Shown here piece after piece: positions 38,801 through 50,899 of a DNA stretch of 64,000 nucleotides. The notes under the pieces are model-generated. The model was not told the origin of the DNA, searched no databases, and worked only from the letters and a program-made list of their open reading frames with translations. Source of the stretch: Anisakis pegreffii (taxonomy: Eukaryota > Nematoda > Chromadorea > Rhabditida > Anisakidae); the NCBI GenBank assembly GCA_035041965.1, contig JAPYMA010000408.1, positions 304,232 through 368,231 on the forward strand, written 5' to 3'. The first letter of the stretch is position 1. Each line of letters begins with the position of its first letter. The translations under genes and the position numbers were made by a program.

Positions 38801-41800
38801 TTTCAATGATGAGAAATGATCAAGTCATAATTCGACCGCATATGTGATAACACTGAGCGTTGTGCATATTTTATACTTAAAATTCTATTCAAACCAGAGG
38901 ATAAAACATTTTAATATCACAAAATTGAATCATCACAAAATTCAATTGTTCTCGTAATCGAATGCACCATAGCATTTTAATAATATTCTTGATTGGGATC
39001 ATAAAAGAGAATCTGATTTCATTGAAATTATTTTAAGGTTCGAGCGGTCGGTGCAGACTATGCGTTGAGTTTGGTGTGTGGTGCGAGTGTGACTGAATGC
39101 ACTGTGACACAGTGGTTCAATTTCATGGGCACCTATAACGAGAACATCGGCGTTCCGTTCACGATCGATTTCGTTTTGGATCGAAACAAATCATCCGATG
39201 GTGAACTGATGCATCCACCGAGCACACGAGCAGTTCCTTGCTCAGAGGCGCCGTATCCTGGCTCATCAGAATGTTCTTGTCAAGATTGTGCTGCTACTTG
39301 TAAGCCAGAAGCACCGTTCCCGATTGTCACCCAGGTTTATTCCTTCGCTTTATTTAGGCGGTTATGATCTCATTGCGTTTCACGAGTTTGATCGAATTCA
39401 GATAAATTATTCGCCCGCAATCTTCGAGGTGATAATAAGTCAAAAGCATGTGATTCTTCTGAAATGGACAGCATTTTGTGATGCATCCATTATACTGAAC
39501 AAATACTTTCTATCACATTTCTAATGGCTCACAGAATTTTTTTAAAACTGCAAGTGGATAATAATTTCGATAGCATGAAATGTTCTTTACAGAATAAGTG
39601 TCGAATAGCGTCAGTTGATTGTATGCTCATACTTTCGTTGGTGTCATTTGGTGGTTTATGTTTTGCAATCGTTTTCTTTGCCGTCGTTCATTATGGTCTT
39701 CGACGAACCTCTGAAACCGACCTGGGTGATTTCAAACCCGCAGCAGGAACGTTAGACGATACGGATTTGGGCCCAATCGAGACTTTAGGTTCGTGGATTG
39801 AATCACAACTGGAAATCATGTGTGCACATTATGGACAGGTGAGTCGAGACATTCATCTTTCATTTGTTTCAACTTTTATAGATATAATCGCTTTCGGCAT
39901 TCCGATAGGTTTATGACTCACATAACGTATTGTGAATCCACTTAACGCTAAATATGCATCAGATTATCCACTTTAAGCGAAATTAATGAATAATGGAGAA
40001 TAAAGATTGCAAAACATCGACAGGTTGATTACAGTCAGTTTTGCGTTGCAGTTATGTACTCGTCGTCCATTGACGGTGTTTGCTTTTGGTTTATTTGTGG
40101 CAATGTTATGTTCAACTGGGCTGTTCTTCGTACGTTTCACAACGGATCCAGTTGAGCTGTGGTCATGTCGAACGAGTCGTGCTCGCATCGAAAAGAATTT
40201 CTTCGATTCCAAATTCGGGTCCGTTCCATTGCCACATTCGAGTGAATCATCACAAAATTCAATTGTTCTCGTAATCGAATGCACCTAATTTGTTGCGTGT
40301 AACGTTGAATCACCAGAAACTGGTGATTGTTGTATAACTTAATTCAATTTTTCAACGCAATTACTCGTCAACACAAACTTGCTGTCTGATCGAAATTGTT
40401 ATTATTCCACGCAACAATGTGAACTTTTCGGCATTCAGTGCTGAATGCTTTCATTTCATTCACATCTTCATCGTTTTTCTCTAATTGATGTTCTTAAGTT
40501 CACTCAAATTGGGATCAGAAATCTTTCTGCCTCATCACAATGTTCTTTTGGTTGTAACTAATCTAGTTAGACGTTGTACACACGAAACAATCAGATATCC
40601 GCATTGAAAACTTTCGCTTCGCCTTCTAAAATGGAATGCTAATTCTTTTGAATAATTCTCAAGCTTGATGATTTCATGCCTCAAAAATTTGATTAATTCG
40701 TCGGAAAAAGATCGTCAATATGCTCACATCATTATGTAACCATCATTCGATACTAAATGTTTCTAAAATCCCGACCACTTCTCAATCCCGTGATAGGGAT
40801 TTAATCCCCAGATTGAGGGACGGTCATAGACAATAGACAAAGCAACGGTGATGACATTACGAATCTTTTGTTCATTGCTGTTTGAGTACAATTATGTATC
40901 AATTTATTCCTTTCAGTGGTAAACACTAAATATTACTGAATATGATTGTACTGAGAATAGTTGATGTTTAACTCGTAATGAGTCGCTTTCCAAAGTTGTA
41001 TATACTGCCGCGTTTCATCGAATCCTAAAACTCCAGGATTTTTCACAGTATAAATCCTCGGATCCGATGCAAACTCTAGTCAATAATCGAAACGAAAATG
41101 AAACTCTGCCATATCTAATAAGCAGCAATGCACAGAGCTTCAATACTTTCCTATACTAATGCTCGGTGTTTTGATGCTCCATTCAACTCGTTTCTATGTC
41201 CAAAAAAAAGTTTCACGTAATCCAAAAACAACACATCAGTTCAGTGGTATTGTGGCATTTCATTAGAAGTTGCAGTTGAAGATTGAACTTTTCAAGAACG
41301 GTTTGCACTAGAGTTCTTTCGAACGAATACTTACTTAATGAAATTGGACAGCATAAAATTTGCAATGAAAGATTCAGTTCTGTAATGGTGCCACGCAACC
41401 GAGAATATGGTTGAGGATAAGCCCGGCATGGATTCGTTGACTGATGTTTGTCGTTTCAGACCATTTTATCGAACTGAGCAATTAATCGTCTACCCTCGCG
41501 ATCAAACGTTCTTTTTGCACGATAATCAGTCGAATCTATTCGATCAAGGATACTACGGACCTGCGTTCAGGAAAACATTTCTTCATAATGTTCGTCTGAT
41601 TTCGCGTTAATGTTCTCAAGACTTTGTTTCGGAGGCACACAAACATTCCAACATTAATGAAAGATTTCAAGCATTTATAACAGACTTTTCGTCGAAACAC
41701 TTTCAGTCTTGATGATCACTTTCAGGTGTTCGAGTTGCAAAATGCGGTGACAGCTTTGACAGCGCAACTCGACGATGGCACTTCAATTGGAATTCGCGAT

Positions 41801-44800
41801 GTTTGCTTTAAACCAATGGCACCTGACAATATGAATTGCGCCATTATGAGTGTCCTTAACTACTTTCAGGTATTCGCATCTATCACTTTCACGCACTTCA
41901 TGTGGTCATTTAATGACCAAATCATCGACGAATCTAATTTTTCTCCCCTTGAATTCATCATCGTCGAGTATTTTCATATTATTTGCAGAATGAAAGGCAT
42001 CTGTTGGATGAAGTGAATGAAGATGATTGGTCGGGTACTCAGTTCGATTACCTGGATCACATTCTCGCTTGTGCACAGTCAGTTATTTAAAATGTTGAGA
42101 AATGATGATTGGTGTGTCTGTAGGCAACTGATTCAACTTTCGTAATTTGTGAATGTGCAAAAGTGAAAATTCTTAAGGAATCCGTACACAGTATCGTCTC
42201 CTCTCGGCATATCGTGCATCTCAGCATTCGGTGCTCCGATTCAACCGTATGTCGTACTGGGCGATTTCAACACAACAAATCAATATGATAGTGCACGTGG
42301 TGTAGTCATAACAGTTCCATTGAATAATCACATAGATTCTGAAGATAATCAGCGTGCGATTGCATGGGAAGCGGAGTTAGTTGATTCTCCTGATTCGATG
42401 GTTTTGCATTGATTCATAGAGCAATAAGATGTATTAATCGATATGAATTGAATGGTTCCATATAAGATAGCCATCAACCGAGATCAGTGGTTCTCACGTT
42501 CGGGTGCTCCATTACTCTGTTCGATGATCCGACAGGTCGTTGTTACTCCCAAATTACCCAAAACGGGTAAATTGACTCCCTATGAGAACCACTGGCCTAG
42601 ATTGAATGCGGTTTGATTGTGAGAATTATCCAAATAGTGTTTTTTGAAAATATTTATCACTTCTTTTCCCATTTCTTAATTGTGCCGTTAGCCAGTTTAC
42701 CAAAAATTACCAGTAATAGCGATACTCATTCACCATTCTGACAATTTGTGATTTTCATCCAAACACAGTTTCATTCAAATATTTCACTGTGTTTTTTGCA
42801 GATTTGTTCGTTATCTGCGTAACATCACTCATCCCAACTATACGATTTCGTTTATGGCTGAACGCTCAATTCAGGTGAATACTTTCTTTCTGAACCAATT
42901 TTTGATATTTCGTATGAAGGCTGTTCTCTCAGATAATAGCATCTTGTCCTCAAATATACATAACTGGCAGAAAGGTAATGAGACCGAACCACCAACAACA
43001 TATCGCCAGATTCAACAAATTAGAATTTTTTTGCGAGCAGTAAATAACTGATTTACAATAGAACAGTTGTCATAACTGAATAATCATTTCGAAATGGTGC
43101 TTAAGTAAATGCAAGTTCGATGTTGAAAATGTTGTTTTCAGGATGAAATTGACCGTGAAAGTCAGTCAGACGCATTCACCATACTTATCAGCTATATGTT
43201 TATGTTTGGTTACGTTGCTTTTGCACTTGGCCAATATCAGGTTAGGGTTTCGCCGTTCCCACTCTCTGTTCCATTATTCACCTCATCTCAATAAAACTTG
43301 CAAATTATCATTTGAATGATACAATCATTCAAATAAACGATTATTCGATTGTTTCGTATGAATAAACGATCGCCTTCAGGTGACTGGAAACAACCTATGC
43401 ACATTGTTGATTCACTCGAAAATAATGCTCGGCGTTGCTGGTGTTCTGATAGTGGCACTATCGGTAACGTCATCGATCGGTCTCTATGCATTTTATGGTA
43501 TTCCTGCAACGATGATCATTCTCGAAGTGCAACCGTTCCTCGTTCTTGCCGTTGGTGTTGATAATATATTCATCTTTGTTCAAGCTTATCAGGTTTGTTT
43601 TCGTTTCAATCCTCTCATCGTTCTCCATTTCACCACCAATTTCATTTATATCGCATATTCATTCTGTTCATGTCTCCTCAGTTCCACCAAGTAGAAAATT
43701 GCATGGAAATGTTTTTCTCTCCAACAAAACAGATCCAATCCTCATTTGGCATTGCTAATGAGGCTCATAAAATTTCTTTTTAATTATTACTTTCGAATCA
43801 TCCTCTGTAAATTTCAGAGCAAGAATCAGAGAATCTTTTAATGACAGTGATAGTGATATCCTAGTTCGTTTATCCTTGAAAGAGCAATGTGAATATGTAG
43901 TGATCAGTAACATTTGCAGCGATCCGATTCGTCGATATCCGAACCGTTGCATATGCGTATGTCACGAATAAGCGGTGAAGTGATACCGTCAATGTTACTC
44001 ACTTCATTATCTGAATGTTTATGTTTCTTTCTTGGAGCACTTTCATCAATGCCTGCTGTCAAGGTTTTAGTTATTCTTTCATTTACGAGATTTTCGTATT
44101 TATATATGAGATTTTTTAAATTTATTTATAAGATTTTCATATTTGTTTATAAGATTCTCATATTTATATATATAAGTTTTTATACTTGTTTATGAGATTC
44201 TCATATTTTAGTAACCAATCCTTTCTGATTGTTTCTAATCAGGAAGTTATTTTCTTGCATTACTTTCAGGTATTCTCATTGTACGCTGCACTGGCGATAT
44301 TTTTCAACTTTTTCCTGCAGATAACCTGCTTTCTTTCAACTTTTATTCTTGACGTTAGGCGGCAAGAGGTACTTCATTTTCATTCGTTAGAAAAAATTTT
44401 GATTATCCTACCTGTTGTCAACAGTATTCAACGTATAAATTCAACATCAATATCGAAGATATTGCTTATTGAAATTTGCATCTACTAAATGTAATTGTGC
44501 GATTGCAATCACATTTATCAACCTGTCAAATCATGCTTCGCGTAGCCAATCAAAATCTCCGTTAAATTTGGAAATACAAATTTTGAAAAAATTATGAATT
44601 CATTAGTTTTATTAAACCATGCTTATCGCTTATGTTTTTGGCTCATCTGACGACTAGATCATCAGTTTTCTTCGATTCACTCTAATAGCAAGATTACAGA
44701 GCGGTCGTCCAGAGATATGTTGTTGTAAGCAGTTCGCAACAGAACCGTCCAATAACGATGGTTATATGCTGCACTTGTTCAGTAATTATTATGCTCCGTT

Positions 44801-47800
44801 TATTCTGTCGAAATATGTTCGCGTTGCAGTCGTAAGTTCTCATTTTCTATCATTGTCCATGATTGACCATTACTCTTAAGTGATCAGCAGCTCATTTTTT
44901 AAGTTTCACTTCAAAATGAAGTTCACTTTTTCTGTTGGCATTTCCCGAACTGACATCAGAAGTTCAGAAATCAGCATTAAAAATATATTGATAGTTGAAG
45001 GTGCGAAAATTGGAAAGTGATTTGTCTATCACGCTGTTAATTCTGCAGTAATGAATGTGTCAGGGATAATGGCAATCCCATGTTTGGATATCGTCGTATT
45101 ATTTTAAAAGAGACAAACAACTTATATGAAAATTACTGTTTAGATTGTTGCTGTATCCAATATCAATTGAAATCATTTATTTATCATGATTTGGAATAGG
45201 CTAAATTTAGCACGCACACATTGATTCACAAACATCGCCCCATTGCATCACAAATATTTTAAACGTGCAAAAGAAAGCTCAGTCGTTTGACAAATCAAAA
45301 TTAACTTATTCGTTTTTTTTTCTTCAGATATTGGCGTTTGTCGCATGGTTATGCAGCTCATTGGCTGTTATTGGTGGTATTCAGCTTGGTTTCGACCAAA
45401 AGATGGCTGTACCTGAGGTGAGTAAACTTTCAGAGGCAAAAGTTTTTTTCTTAAAGCTATACTTTTTTGCATGAAGACTTTATGTGTTCGTGGCGATTGC
45501 ATGTAATGACATGTGAGATGTGTTCGGAATTCATTTCATCAGTTAGCAATCAATGTCGAGAACCGCATTGAGGAATAATTTCAGGATTCTTACGTTCTAT
45601 CGCATTTCAAATCAATGGATCGCTTCCTGTCGGTCGGTCCTCCGATTTATTTCGTCGTGAAAGGTGATGTTGACTTCAGTGATCGTTATGAACAGAATAA
45701 GATCTGTTCGGGTGCGGGTTGTGGATACGATTCACTTGGCGCACAAATTGCGAGGGCTGCCGCGTGGTCGAATCGGTCAGATCTTTTTGTTTTTTGAAAT
45801 TAGTCGATCATTTTTTTAAAATTTGTTGCTTGCTATACTGAAAATGAATTGTTGAGAAATCATTGAATTGAACTGAGAGAAATCATTATATCAACGCATA
45901 TGCAGATACACTAACTGTCATATTCGACTGGAACAGCGAAGATATTCTATCCCGTTGCACAATTTCATGCACTCATATGGTGCAGTTTCTTGGTTTAGGT
46001 AACATAGAAGTGGTCAAAAAATGTCTGCATAATGTGCTAATTTAATGATTTCTCTCAATTCGCGGTCAATTATAGGTCCTACATTGCACATCCGGCAATG
46101 AACTGGTTAGACGATTATATTGATTGGATGTTACCGCATGGAGATCCACCGTGTTGTAGAGTCTTCTCGAATGGTTCATTTTGTGCCGCTAACGGTACGG
46201 TCGATTCTTCCTCATTCTGTGATCTTCAGATAATTTGATTCCGAAACAAGATTCTCTCCTCTTGTTTATCACATGAATTCGCATAATTTTAAATTGTTAT
46301 CGTATTCCTTCGATTCGGTTCCTGTGATGCTGTATAGAGGAACGTAATCTTCCTAAAAAGGAGCAGTTCCGAGTGAGCAAGAATGATCTGAATTGCAACG
46401 ACAAAAAACTAACAAACTCACATTTGCACAACTTCTGATGTGTGACTATCATTTGAACTACTTCTTCATTCCAAAACAATCTGAAGTGAATGTATATTGA
46501 TCCAAAATTAAGCAGTCCATCTTCAGCACTGATAAAGTGGATTGTTATTTCAGTGAATTCCAACGACTGCACAGCGTGCAATATGGAATTCAAAGATGGA
46601 AGACCGCGCTCGGATCTATTTTACGATCATTTAACACATTTCCTGAGCGACAATCCATCTGCCAGTTGTGCCAAAGGGTTGGTTACTTTTATGATGAATT
46701 CAAAGCGCTTGGCCGTTTTCTGAATTCATTCATTGAGAGCATTCGAAATTCGTAATCTGAAAAAAATAAAAATTTCATTCGTTCAGAGGTCACGCAGCAT
46801 TCGCATCAGCAGTTCAGCGTTCACGACGTGGACGCATCGCATCGTCACATTTTATGACCTATCATACCGTGCTGAAAACATCCTCAGATTTCATCAATGC
46901 AATGGCGAGTGCTCGGCGAGTGGCATACAACATCTCGATTGTGCTCAACGAGGACAGGGATGGTCGTTGTCCGGTGGAAGTGTTTCCATACAGGTGATTA
47001 TCGCCTTTGTCACTACTAACTCAACATCCATCTTGTAGTCGTTATCGAACAATAAATCAAGCAACGATCTTTTTCTGCACATGATTCGATAACATCGAAA
47101 AAAACTAACTAAAAGAATGCAAAAAACATTAATTTCAGTGTGTTTTATGTGTTCTACGAGCAGTACGTGTCGATTGTGACCGATGCATGTGTTCAGCTGG
47201 TGCTGTCGTTGATTGCCATCTTCTCTGTAGCCACCTTACTACTCGGATTGGATCCGTGGTCAGCGTTCATAATTGATCTCACGATTGGATGTGTTCTCTT
47301 CAATCTGATTGGTCTGATGTATTGGTGGAGTATCGACTTCAACGCTATCTCAGTTGTTAATCTCGTTATGGTACGTCCCATTCGTATTTTTAGAGATTCA
47401 CCTCAATACTGCACTTATCACAAATGACAGACAGTGATAGATCTCTGCGGTGTCGATAATAACAAGCTTTTATTGCGATAATAATCGCGGGTTCTAAAAT
47501 CAGAGAGCAGTTTTTCCAAAATATCGCGATCAGTTATGAATGAAGATGACTGCTGAATGAATTCTACGCTTCATACGTTCTTCTCATGCACCGAATTGCA
47601 CATGCAGAGTGTAACCATTAAAATGTTGCAGTCTGTGGGTATCTCAGTGGAATTTTGCTCACATATAGTGCGTGCATTTGCAATCAGCGTTCACAGGAAT
47701 CGTCTGGAGAGAGCTCGACATGCACTCTCCAACATGGGATCATCTGTGAGTCGGTGTTGTTTGTTCATTTGATTTGTGAGAAGTAATAATCTCCAATTAA

Positions 47801-48617
47801 GTTCACTTCTGTCGACCTTATCGCCTTTCTCGTGCTTCCAGCTTACCTGTTAAATGAAATTATCCATCACAAATATTGCAATATCCGATCATCTTTATCA
47901 TTCCCTATAATCATCGCTACAAGCCCACCGATTCGTTAATAATGTACATTTATTGAGCATAATTTTAGGTTTTGTCTGGCATAACATTAACAAAATTCGG
48001 TGGAATAATAGTGCTTGCATTCGCACATTCACAAATATTCAAAGTGTACTATTTTCGTATGTTTCTTGGCATTGTGTTAATTGGAGCTGCGCACGGTCTT
48101 ATATTCTTACCTGTTCTCTTGAGCTTTATCGGTTAGTCATTTTTTAAAATTAAATTCTGATTATCAACGATATCTCAAGCGCTGGAACCATACTTGCATA
48201 TGGTTCCAGCGCTTGACATATTCAGTTTTTATGTTCACACTTAATTCGTTTCAATATTCCATCAGTACGATACTCAAAATTAGAGCGATCCAGAAAGATG
48301 AAGAAGAACTCGACACTGAATTTTTGTTGCATTCTATCTATATTCGGTTTGCAGTAATTTCACTCTAAACACGAACCCAAAAAAACATTCTTACGTTCTT
48401 AAAAAAAATGTGATTAACAGTTTTTGTGTATGATGAACTTGAGAATTTCATTTCAGTGCAAAATAAATGTTTTGCAGGTCCGCCAGTCAACAAAAGGAAG
48501 TTGATAGCGAAAATGCAAAGCGAGAGTTGTGCTGAAGGTGACAGTGCAAGTGCGAACAATAAGTGTGTTGCCGGCGGTTATAAGGTTGGTCACTTGGTTA
48601 GTAATGTAGTGTTTTAG
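32872..48617 (+). CDS. NPC1: NPC1/NCR-family lysosomal sterol transporter (complete, 25 exons)
   Basis: NPC1 proteins take sterol from NPC2 and move it across the late endosome/lysosome membrane; the C. elegans homologues are ncr-1 and ncr-2. Exons: 32872-33121, 36898-37093, 37262-37346, 39038-39334, 39593-39838, 40052-40218, 41460-41589, 41726-41869, 41989-42077, 42178-42375, 42802-42874, 43142-43240, 43380-43592, 43920-44063, 44270-44368, 44700-44831, 45328-45417, 45585-45775, 46076-46194, 46554-46677, 46787-46993, 47139-47370, 47632-47745, 47969-48131, 48478-48617. All phases agree, giving 1313 residues (human NPC1 has 1278). A signal peptide covers about 1-30. The Cys-rich N-terminal domain includes [11 protein letters not shown] and FTCSPKQS. 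The first membrane helix is near 283. The sterol-sensing domain, about 636-805, includes [15 protein letters not shown] and [11 protein letters not shown]. The third luminal domain and final helices ([27 protein letters not shown]) follow. The C terminus lacks a clear LLNF-type lysosomal signal. The first intron is 3.8 kb. Confidence 0.97.
33449..33490. repeat. NPC1: Two tandem 21-bp units in NPC1 intron 1
   Basis: Adjacent 21-bp units starting TCATGATCAGTTTATCGGAG differ only at the last base. It is a simple recent tandem duplication inside the long first intron. Confidence 0.9.
36276..36328. repeat. NPC1: Perfect 24-bp inverted repeat with a 5-nt loop in NPC1 intron 1
   Basis: Arms 36276-36299 and 36305-36328 are exact reverse complements around ATTGA. 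In the transcript this would form a 24-bp uninterrupted stem about 570 nt upstream of exon 2. There is no mismatch, suggesting a recent palindrome or selection on structure. Confidence 0.92.
38524..38909. repeat. NPC1: Pair of about 65-bp direct repeats in NPC1 intron 3
   Basis: 38524-38588 and 38846-38909 share GATAACACTGAGC near the start and TATTCAAACCAGAGGATAAA near the end, with scattered changes between. The second copy is followed within about 17 bp by the 43-bp segment that recurs in intron 6. Confidence 0.85.
38926..38968. repeat. NPC1: 43-bp segment, copy in NPC1 intron 3
   Basis: Identical over 43 bases to 40243-40285 (intron 6). Both are in the same orientation and 1.3 kb apart. 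Confidence 0.95.
40243..40285. repeat. NPC1: 43-bp segment, copy in NPC1 intron 6
   Basis: Identical to 38926-38968. It lies 24 bp past the donor of exon 6 and the exon frame stays open through it to a TAA, so read-through would add a short tail. Conservation shows the true junction is at 40218, because SKFG continues as [11 protein letters not shown] from 41460. Confidence 0.95.
40769..40827. repeat. NPC1: Imperfect foldback in NPC1 intron 6
   Basis: CTCAATC pairs with GATTGAG, flanking GACC pairs with GGTC, and GGGATT with AATCCC lies inside. It may be a degraded inverted-repeat element. Boundaries are approximate and no target duplication is evident. Confidence 0.5.
42485..42594. mobile_element. 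NPC1: 110-bp hAT-like miniature element (MITE) in NPC1 intron 10
   Basis: Ends CAGTGGTTCTC and GAGAACCACTG are perfect inverted repeats. The flanking 8-mers ACCGAGAT (42477-42484) and GCCTAGAT (42595-42602) agree at six of eight positions. The interior (ACGTTCGGGTGC, CCGACAGG, ACCCAAAACGGGTAA) matches the two ends of the larger copies at 3025 and 21439, so this is an internal-deletion derivative of that family. Confidence 0.88.
44085..44215. repeat. NPC1: Degenerate tandem repeat of about 25-30 bp units in NPC1 intron 14
   Basis: Successive units carry the pattern TTTATAAGATTTTCATATTTG with small changes, about five times, ending shortly before exon 15. AT-rich, with no coding meaning. Confidence 0.75.
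48176..48215. repeat. NPC1: Perfect 17-bp inverted repeat with a 6-nt loop in the last NPC1 intron
   Basis: Arms 48176-48192 and 48199-48215 are exact reverse complements around CTTGCA. The arms are GC-richer than the surrounding intron. It is the third perfect hairpin of this kind in the window. Confidence 0.92.
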
Positions 48618-49501
48618 AGTGTTGCAATTCTGCCTGCGTGCTTCGCCCCCTTCTGCGTGCAATTCAGTGTTTTTCAATGAAACGGTCTCAACTCAGTGCA
48701 CAAATTCGCCGATTAACGATAACAGTCAGATTGTCGGTTCGAATGTGATGCATACACTCTTGCAATATTAATAATTCCTTTAATTGTATCTTTCCTGTTT
48801 GTATCGCTTATGACCATTATCATTGACCGATCGATCCAGTTGAAAGGTCCAACCAAACAGATCTTATTCTCATAATTGATATCAAATTTTCACTTTGTTT
48901 CCATCATTTTTCATTTCCGATCTTGTTATATATATATTTATAAATATGTGTCAAATTGCTTTAGTATTTGGTTTATTCTAATGAACGTTTGCGATACAGA
49001 GAATTTTTTTTTTGAAATATTTTTTGATGAGTGCTATGCGAGGTAATGTTGAATCGCCGAACGAATTAAATGCAACTTCTTTTGCGCATTTTTTGGTGCG
49101 TCTTATCGGTTGGGAGAAAGTGAAATTATTCAAGTAAACTGAGACGAAAAAGTCTTTCTTCATCGTATCGCTGCTTTATGATGGCAACTGTACCGAGTTT
49201 CGAAACATTAAAAACTGGCTGCAGGTTGTTATTATGGTAGATGACAATCGAAGCAAGTCGAAAAAAATGTCTAGCAGTCAACCAAAAGAAAACATTCAAA
49301 AAGCGGATCAGTCCAAAGGTACTGTGCAGTTGACCTGACATCATGCTCAAATGAACTTTGAATTTACGGAACGATTTGTCAAACGAACTGAAAGGGTTTT
49401 TCGTATCGAAATAATATTTTGCACTGTGTATGATTCTATAAATACAGTACATATCTATCTTTGAATATGTTATTTAGCCATATTTGTTGATAGTTATAAT
49501 T

Positions 49502-49634
49502 CAGTGGTGGGCATTAACGCGCTATTCGCTAAAAAAGTAGCATAGCTACTTTTTTCGGGTTGCACGATAGCTCGCTACTTTTTCATGCAGTGATGTCTTC
49601 CGTTAGAATAATTTCAGTAGCGTGCCCATCACTG
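49502..49634. mobile_element. 133-bp miniature element with CAGTGGTGGGCA ends
   Basis: The left end CAGTGGTGGGCA matches the reverse complement of the right end, CAGTGATGGGCA, with one mismatch. This terminal motif is typical of hAT-superfamily elements. The interior contains the palindromic AGTAGCATAGCTACT. Flanking 8-mers (TTATAATT and AATGTATT) do not form a convincing target duplication, so the copy may be old. It is a different family from the 3025 and 42485 elements. Confidence 0.7.
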
Positions 49635-50686
49635 AATGTATTTACGATGAATTATTTACTCGATGCTATTTCACCATATGGATTGACTGTTGTGTGCCTG
49701 CATCACATTTTTTGTAGTATTCACACATTTTTGTAACTTTGTAAAAGGCAAAAAAACCATTTTTTGTTGCATTGATTTGATGATACTATCGTTCTGATAG
49801 TGTTTCTCACAATCGGGTCACCGGAATATGTTCGTTTGATTTGAGTAATTTCGTTACTTTACTTCACTCCAAACACCTTCACTGTCACTCACCGTTTTGT
49901 TATTAACAATGTCAGAATTTAATTGATGGCTGAAATCGGATCACATTCGTGTGAAGAAAACGATTCAATGCTGCTATCAGCTCGAGTTTCAGCTTAATGT
50001 TCGCATATTGCAATGTATAAGAATTATTCCAAAATGAACTAACACTCTAAACTCATCAGTTACATTGCAATGAACTGAACGTTTGGATCACTGAAATGTT
50101 TTCTTGCCGAAAATATGGCAAGCAAAAGTCATTTGAAGTGCACTTCTGTGAATGGATTTGTCATCAGTGAATGGTATGAATAGTGACGAAGGCAGTGATG
50201 AGATTACTCGAACTGAATTCAGCTTTATGATTCATTTATTGTAAGTATTTCGATGATTTCTCATACTGTGATCATTATTTGTTGTTTGTTTGATTGCTAC
50301 TAACCAACATAATTTATCTTGAACTCTTATGTTGTATCCAGTGAATTTCATCAGCTGAATATAATCTTCATTCATTGATCTTCGAATGCATCGTTCACTT
50401 CACTTGAACATTCGATATGAGCGATTTTATGAGTGTTCTAGTAAGCTAAGAAACGCTTTTCTCTCAGCTCACATCAGTTCAATGAAAACATTAACTTGCT
50501 TTTCCACAGTTCATTATATATCGTTGCCTTTTGTGAGAAGTAAATTGGTGCTTTTACTAATTAAATAAGTGACATTGAATAACGAACTCTCACAAACTCT
50601 CGTCAAATCAGTCACATCGAATGTTCAATTTCCTAACCGAAACTTATTTTCTGTATTATTCATTGTCATCAGGATTTTTTTCACTC

Positions 50687-50899
50687 TCAAATATGTTTGT
50701 TGATCGTATCTTTTTTTATGAAGTTGTGCTTATCGTTAGTTCTCAGTTTGCCAGACTGGTCTATTTCTTTTGCTAATTCCATTCCAAATAACTCAACGCA
50801 TTTATCGTAATCATGAAGCATTCTTTCGCATGCTGCATATGCCTCGGCAATCCTTCCTCTTACAATTTCAATGCCTCCATCAGATTTCCACTGAACCAT
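50687..50899 (-). CDS. Possible short coding fragment or exon, unrecognised
   Basis: A 70-residue minus-strand frame has charged, helical, gene-like composition (for example AYAACERMLHDYDKCVELFG) unlike the Phe/Ser/Ile-rich chance frames nearby. No product is recognised. The ATG is preceded by a run of eight T in the transcript sense. A neighbouring frame upstream (from about 50965) runs open into GTAAGAGG near 50847, a good donor, so this stretch could instead be an intron of a different small gene. Evidence is too thin to choose. Confidence 0.25.
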   Translation of the reverse strand: MVQWKSDGGIEIVRGRIAEAYAACERMLHDYDKCVELFGMELAKEIDQSGKLRTNDKHNFIKKDTINKHI

